A stretch of 9,588 bases of DNA, from NCBI GenBank assembly GCA_039029935.1, contig JBCCFC010000448.1, forward strand, positions 1 through 9,588, given 5' to 3'. This document shows positions 6,137 to 9,588 of this stretch, in pieces. The translations under genes were made by a program, and so were the position numbers. Below the pieces are notes generated by a model. That model ran no database searches. It worked only from the letters and a program-made list of their open reading frames with translations, and was not told the DNA's origin. Positions within the stretch are counted from its first letter, which is position 1. Every line of letters begins with the position of its first letter. This DNA comes from G039029935 sp039029935 (GTDB lineage: Bacteria; Chloroflexota; Anaerolineae; Caldilineales; Caldilineaceae).

Positions 6137-9100
6137 ATGACCAACCAAACAACACATGTAAACGATATATCCAATAGCAACAATCTCACCATTGGCAACA
6201 CAATTATCCAGATTTTTTCGGATGATCCCAATACACAGCCATTGTCGATTGACAGGGCGACCTTGGATGCTGCGCGTGAACACTATCTCGACTGGCTGAT
6301 TGAGCAGCACGAATACCTTGACCCGCGCGGCACGTGGCAGACACAACGGCAGGTGCAGTTAAAGCTTGACCAGATTTACATTGGGTTACGCGCACAGATA
6401 GAGGATAGCCCCAGCAAGGTGGACCGTCGGCTGATGGAACGCGAAGAAGCCGAGTTGGAGGCGCAGTTGAGGGCACAGTTTGTAGAGGAGGATCTGTCGG
6501 CGGAGGAACAAGAGGATAGACGTGACGCCCTCTTTGAACATTGGACGCGGACACGCAGACGCAATGAAATGGAGCAGGTTTCGACCAAGCCGATTCCGTT
6601 GGCAGAGGCAGCGGACCAGCATGAGCAGTTGGTCATTCTTGGCGACCCGGGGAGTGGCAAAACCACGCTGATGCGCTATCTGGCGCATCAACACGCCAAG
6701 GCCAAACGCAACGATGACAGTGAAGTGACATTGGTGAGTGAGCAGACCGAAACACAGTTTCCCGCCCGCTTCCCCATCCTCATACGCATAGCCAACTATG
6801 CCGAGAACAATGTCTGGAAAGAGATGCCGTTGAGCGATTTTCTGCCAAGCTATGTCTATGACCATGAATGTACCAAAGCCGGCAAGGCTGGGCTGATTGC
6901 ACTACTGAAATATGAACTGGTGCAGGGTGGCTGTTTGGTCCTACTGGATGGGCTGGATGAGATTGTCAGGGCTGATGATCGTCGTCAGATTGTGGATCGA
7001 ATTGAGCATTTTGTACGCAGTCACACACGTGGCGAGAGCCGTGAGCGCAATCGCTTTATCATCACCAGTCGCATTGCGGGCTATCGCAGCGCACCGCTCA
7101 ACCCCGTTGGTGGCAACCCCTTTGCCCATTACACGGTCGAGGAGATGGACGAGGCGCAGATGGCGCACTTTCTCGGTCGCTGGTGTCGGGCAGTGGAGGA
7201 TGCGCAGACACCCGACATTTCGCCCGAAGCACGGCAGGTGACGGCACAGCGTGAGGTTGATGGTATTATGGGGGCGATTCGCACCAACGCTGGCGTCCAA
7301 CGGCTGGCGGGCAACCCGCTGATGTTGCGTATCCTTGCGCTCATTCACCGCACAGGCGCACAACTACCCCAAAAACGCATTGAACTCTATCGGCTGGCGG
7401 CGGATACATTGGCACGGACATGGCGCACGGCACAGGGTGTGGCCGAGTCGGCGTTGGTGAGCGATGAACTGTTGACACCGATGTTGGGTGAACTGGCCTA
7501 TTGGATGCATGAGCACAAGCCGACAGGCATTGCCACCGAGGATGAGGTCTATGAAGTGTTGGGGCAAGCCTTTGCCGAGAGTGAAGACCTTGACTGGAAC
7601 CCAGATCGCCCCAACAGCAAGGTTGTGACGGAGATTAAATCATTTTTGCTGGCCGTGCGTGAGCATACGGGATTGTTTGTTGAGCGTGCGCCCAAACGCT
7701 ACGGCTTTATGCATTTAACCTTTGAAGAGTATTATGCGGCGCGGCATTTGGTGGCGCGCAGCCGTACTCGCGCAAAACTGATTCGTCAACATCTTCATGT
7801 AGCACGCTGGGAGGAGCCGATATTGCTGGCACTGGGCTTTTTGGGGCTAGAGTATCAAGCAGAAGCGCGTGACCTCTTTGAGACGGCTGTCCTTGCCCGT
7901 GGTGCGGAGGCCAAAGAGCTTGGGTTTGCGTCCAGTGAGCATGAAGATGTGCTGGCACGCGATTATCTCTTTGCCCTGCGCTGCCTAGCCGACCATATTC
8001 CTGCTCATCGTCGTACGATTGTGCGTTTGATAAATCGCTTGGCCGAAGAAACCCTCCAGCACAGCGACCTAATGCGTTTTCAAGCCTACCGTAATCGGGT
8101 ATCCATGCTTCTTACAGCGTTAACCGGAAGCCACGCTGCCGAGCCATTGGCCCTAAAATTTGTTGCCGCCCTCAAGGATGACTATAGTTCCATGCGCGAA
8201 CGTGCAGCCGCCAGTCTAGGGGAACTCGGAGAGACCAGCTCAGAGGTGATTGTCGCCCTCATTACCGCCCTCAAGGATGTCTATATTCCCGCGCGCGAAC
8301 GTGCAGCCGCCAGTCTAGGAGAACTCGGAGAGGCCAGCCCTGAGGTCATTGCCGCCCTCATTGCTGCCCTCAAGGATGACTCAAGGTACGTGCGCGAACG
8401 TGCAGCCGCCAGTCTAGGAGAACTCGGAGAGGCCAGCCTAGAGGTCATTGTCGCCCTCATTGACACCCTCAAGGATGACTCAAGGTACGTGCGCGAACTT
8501 GCAGCCGCCAGTCTCATCACACTCGGAGAGGCCAGCCCTGAGGTCATTGCCGCCCTCATTGACACCCTCAAGGATGGTTCAAGGTACGTGCGTGAACTTG
8601 CAGCCGCCAGTCTCGTCGCACTCGGAGAGGCCAGCCCTGAGGTGATTGCCGCCCTCATTGCTGCCCTCAAGGATGACTCTCTTTCCGTGCGTGAGATTGC
8701 AGCCACCAGTCTCGTCACACTCGGAGAGGCCAGCCCTGAGGTCATTGTCGCCCTCATTGCCGCCCTCAAGGATGACTATATTTCCGTGCGCGAACTTGCA
8801 GCCGCCAGTCTCGTCACACTCGGAGAGGCCAGCCCCGAGGTGATTGTCGCCCTCATTGCCACCCTCAAGGATGACTCAAGGTACGTGCGCGAACTTGCAG
8901 CCGCCAGTCTCGTCACACTCGGAGAAGCAAGCCCTGAGGTGATTGTCACCCTCATTGCCGCCCTCAAGGATGACTCAAGGTACGTGCGTGAACTTGCAGC
9001 CGCCAATCTCGTCACACTCGGAGAGGCCAGCCCTGAGGTCATTGTCGCCCTCATTGCCGCCCTCAAAGATGCCTATATTTCCGTGCGCGAACTTGCAGTC

Positions 9101-9574
9101 GCCAGTCTCGTCACACTCGGAGAGGCCAGCCCAGAGGTCATTGTCGCCCTGCGCGACGCGCGTAGAAAAGAAATAGCTCATACATTCTATTTTTATGCAG
9201 TGACAATAACGCTTATCCAACTAGGAGAGACGGATACCAAATTTATTCAATTGCTGCCAGATGTTCTGGTTAAGGACGATAGCTATCAACTACGTCGTGA
9301 TGCCGCACGGCTGATAGGTGAGCTTGTGGAACCAGAGGAGCTGATGGTGGATGCACTCTACAATGCTCTGCTGGACATTGATGATGAGGTGCGTACCGCT
9401 GCTGCCACTGCGCTGGCACGGTTGGGCAAGCGATTTCCTGATGCAGAGGGGGTGATGACAACACGTCTGCTAACGTCGATTGTAGACCCTAAATTCGAGA
9501 AAAAGGATGAACACAAGTATCGCACGGGGCAGGATTACGCCTATGATGCGCTGTGGCAGCTTGTGATGGAGTAG
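6137..9574 (+). CDS. NACHT (STAND) NTPase with C-terminal HEAT-repeat sensor
   Basis: This 1145-residue protein appears cytoplasmic. Residues 1-35 hold a short strand-forming segment (Asn-Asn-Leu-Thr-Ile-Gly-Asn). Residues about 40-90 form a helical region often found ahead of NACHT domains in bacteria. Residues 95-147 are charged and probably coiled-coil. The NACHT core starts near 155: Walker A is G169-D-P-G-S-G-K175-T176, Walker B is L-L-D271-G-L-D274-E275, and F307-I-I-T-S-R312 is the Arg-containing sensor. The Phe-x-His...Glu-Glu-Tyr-Tyr-Ala-Ala motif at 524-535 marks the winged-helix end. A helical linker leads to HEAT repeats from residue 670, followed by about three degenerate repeats to the C-terminus. 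In this class ligand binding by the repeats triggers ATP-dependent oligomerisation, in anti-phage and related signalling. No enzymatic effector domain is visible. ATG 6137 follows an in-frame TAA by 3 nt, so it is the first possible ATG; no Shine-Dalgarno site is seen. Confidence 0.93.
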   Translation: MTNQTTHVNDISNSNNLTIGNTIIQIFSDDPNTQPLSIDRATLDAAREHYLDWLIEQHEYLDPRGTWQTQRQVQLKLDQIYIGLRAQIEDSPSKVDRRLMEREEAELEAQLRAQFVEEDLSAEEQEDRRDALFEHWTRTRRRNEMEQVSTKPIPLAEAADQHEQLVILGDPGSGKTTLMRYLAHQHAKAKRNDDSEVTLVSEQTETQFPARFPILIRIANYAENNVWKEMPLSDFLPSYVYDHECTKAGKAGLIALLKYELVQGGCLVLLDGLDEIVRADDRRQIVDRIEHFVRSHTRGESRERNRFIITSRIAGYRSAPLNPVGGNPFAHYTVEEMDEAQMAHFLGRWCRAVEDAQTPDISPEARQVTAQREVDGIMGAIRTNAGVQRLAGNPLMLRILALIHRTGAQLPQKRIELYRLAADTLARTWRTAQGVAESALVSDELLTPMLGELAYWMHEHKPTGIATEDEVYEVLGQAFAESEDLDWNPDRPNSKVVTEIKSFLLAVREHTGLFVERAPKRYGFMHLTFEEYYAARHLVARSRTRAKLIRQHLHVARWEEPILLALGFLGLEYQAEARDLFETAVLARGAEAKELGFASSEHEDVLARDYLFALRCLADHIPAHRRTIVRLINRLAEETLQHSDLMRFQAYRNRVSMLLTALTGSHAAEPLALKFVAALKDDYSSMRERAAASLGELGETSSEVIVALITALKDVYIPARERAAASLGELGEASPEVIAALIAALKDDSRYVRERAAASLGELGEASLEVIVALIDTLKDDSRYVRELAAASLITLGEASPEVIAALIDTLKDGSRYVRELAAASLVALGEASPEVIAALIAALKDDSLSVREIAATSLVTLGEASPEVIVALIAALKDDYISVRELAAASLVTLGEASPEVIVALIATLKDDSRYVRELAAASLVTLGEASPEVIVTLIAALKDDSRYVRELAAANLVTLGEASPEVIVALIAALKDAYISVRELAVASLVTLGEASPEVIVALRDARRKEIAHTFYFYAVTITLIQLGETDTKFIQLLPDVLVKDDSYQLRRDAARLIGELVEPEELMVDALYNALLDIDDEVRTAAATALARLGKRFPDAEGVMTTRLLTSIVDPKFEKKDEHKYRTGQDYAYDALWQLVME
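8144..9133 (+). repeat. Ten tandem 99-bp units encoding near-identical HEAT repeats
   Basis: Ten in-frame units of exactly 99 bp encode residues 670-999 of the NACHT protein. The first (8144-8242) is the most diverged at its start; units 2-10 cover 8243-9133. By eye, units 7 and 10 differ at about 4 of 99 bases, and units 8 and 9 at about 6. Constant positions are L6, L10, K11, D12, R18, E19, A21, L25, L28, G29 and E30. Changes concentrate at positions 13-17 (for example Asp-Ser-Arg-Tyr against Asp-Tyr-Ile-Ser) and at 20 and 26-27. Units 1-3 carry Arg at position 20 and Gly-Glu at 26-27. Units 4-10 carry Leu or Ile at 20 and mostly Val-Thr at 26-27. This indicates recent expansion and/or gene conversion. 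It is a coding array, not CRISPR. Confidence 0.95.
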
Positions 9575-9588
9575 GGTCGCGGATTTAG

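Noticed and set aside
6641..7075. NB-ARC, SWACOS-type or Avs-type assignment for the NTPase
   Set aside because: The Gly-Leu-Asp-Glu Walker B and the Glu-Glu-Tyr-Tyr-Ala-Ala motif after the winged helix fit NACHT best. The repeats are HEAT, not the TPR-like repeats typical of Avs proteins.
8281..9066. Two long antisense frames (8281-8769 and 8776-9066) with repetitive protein sequence
   Set aside because: They are the complement of the 99-bp HEAT units. A stop-free frame in one unit is copied into all units, so their length is an artefact of the array.
8144..9133. CRISPR array
   Set aside because: The 99-bp units are contiguous, in frame and without unique spacers; they encode HEAT repeats.

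Overview
The window reads like a chromosomal segment from a Chloroflexota bacterium, probably of the Anaerolineae/Caldilineae/Ardenticatenia side. This is inferred from style, not from a marker gene. The clues are a lipoprotein with a long Thr/Pro-rich spacer, a very large secreted kelch protein that ends in a short hydrophobic tail of the 'LxxPxxxx' kind I associate with secreted Chloroflexota proteins, and a NACHT ATPase with near-identical HEAT repeats. All four convincing genes lie on the + strand. No rRNA, tRNA, transposase, integrase or CRISPR array is visible.

Layout. Positions 1-175 are a leader with a 14-bp perfect palindrome (30-43) and a 12-bp perfect inverted repeat (73-84/117-128). 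Positions 176-4099 encode a 1307-residue exported protein with 14 kelch motifs (2 x 7, suggesting two propellers), three Cys-paired beta-sandwich-like domains and two EF-hand-like loops. After 22 nt, with its own Shine-Dalgarno site, 4122-4844 encodes a 240-residue cytoplasmic protein. Its helical N-terminus carries a HEPN-type R-N-x3-H motif and its C-terminus is a pair of CBS domains. A strong imperfect hairpin (4845-4879) closes this two-gene unit. Positions 4907-5860 encode a lipoprotein with a Thr/Pro spacer and a C-terminal beta domain.

The 276-nt gap at 5861-6136 holds four perfect copies of an 8-bp repeat and a roughly 183-bp element bounded by about 34-nt inverted arms with further nested stems. 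It looks like a MITE-like element or a structured RNA. Directly after it, 6137-9574 encodes a 1145-residue STAND/NACHT NTPase with intact Walker A and B motifs. Its C-terminal sensor contains ten tandem 33-residue HEAT repeats (99 bp each) that are close to identical at DNA level. Their replacement differences cluster at one turn of the repeat.

How they may work together. The kelch gene and the HEPN-CBS gene are probably co-transcribed. The lipoprotein and the NACHT gene look like separate units. NACHT-repeat proteins are known in bacteria as ligand-sensing ATPases of anti-phage and self/non-self systems, and HEPN domains are recurrent RNase effectors in conflict systems. This makes the window a candidate conflict or surveillance neighbourhood. 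Nothing in the sequence proves that the HEPN-CBS protein and the NACHT protein act together. The strongest single signals are the diversifying HEAT array, the HEPN-CBS fusion and the structured element upstream of the NACHT gene.
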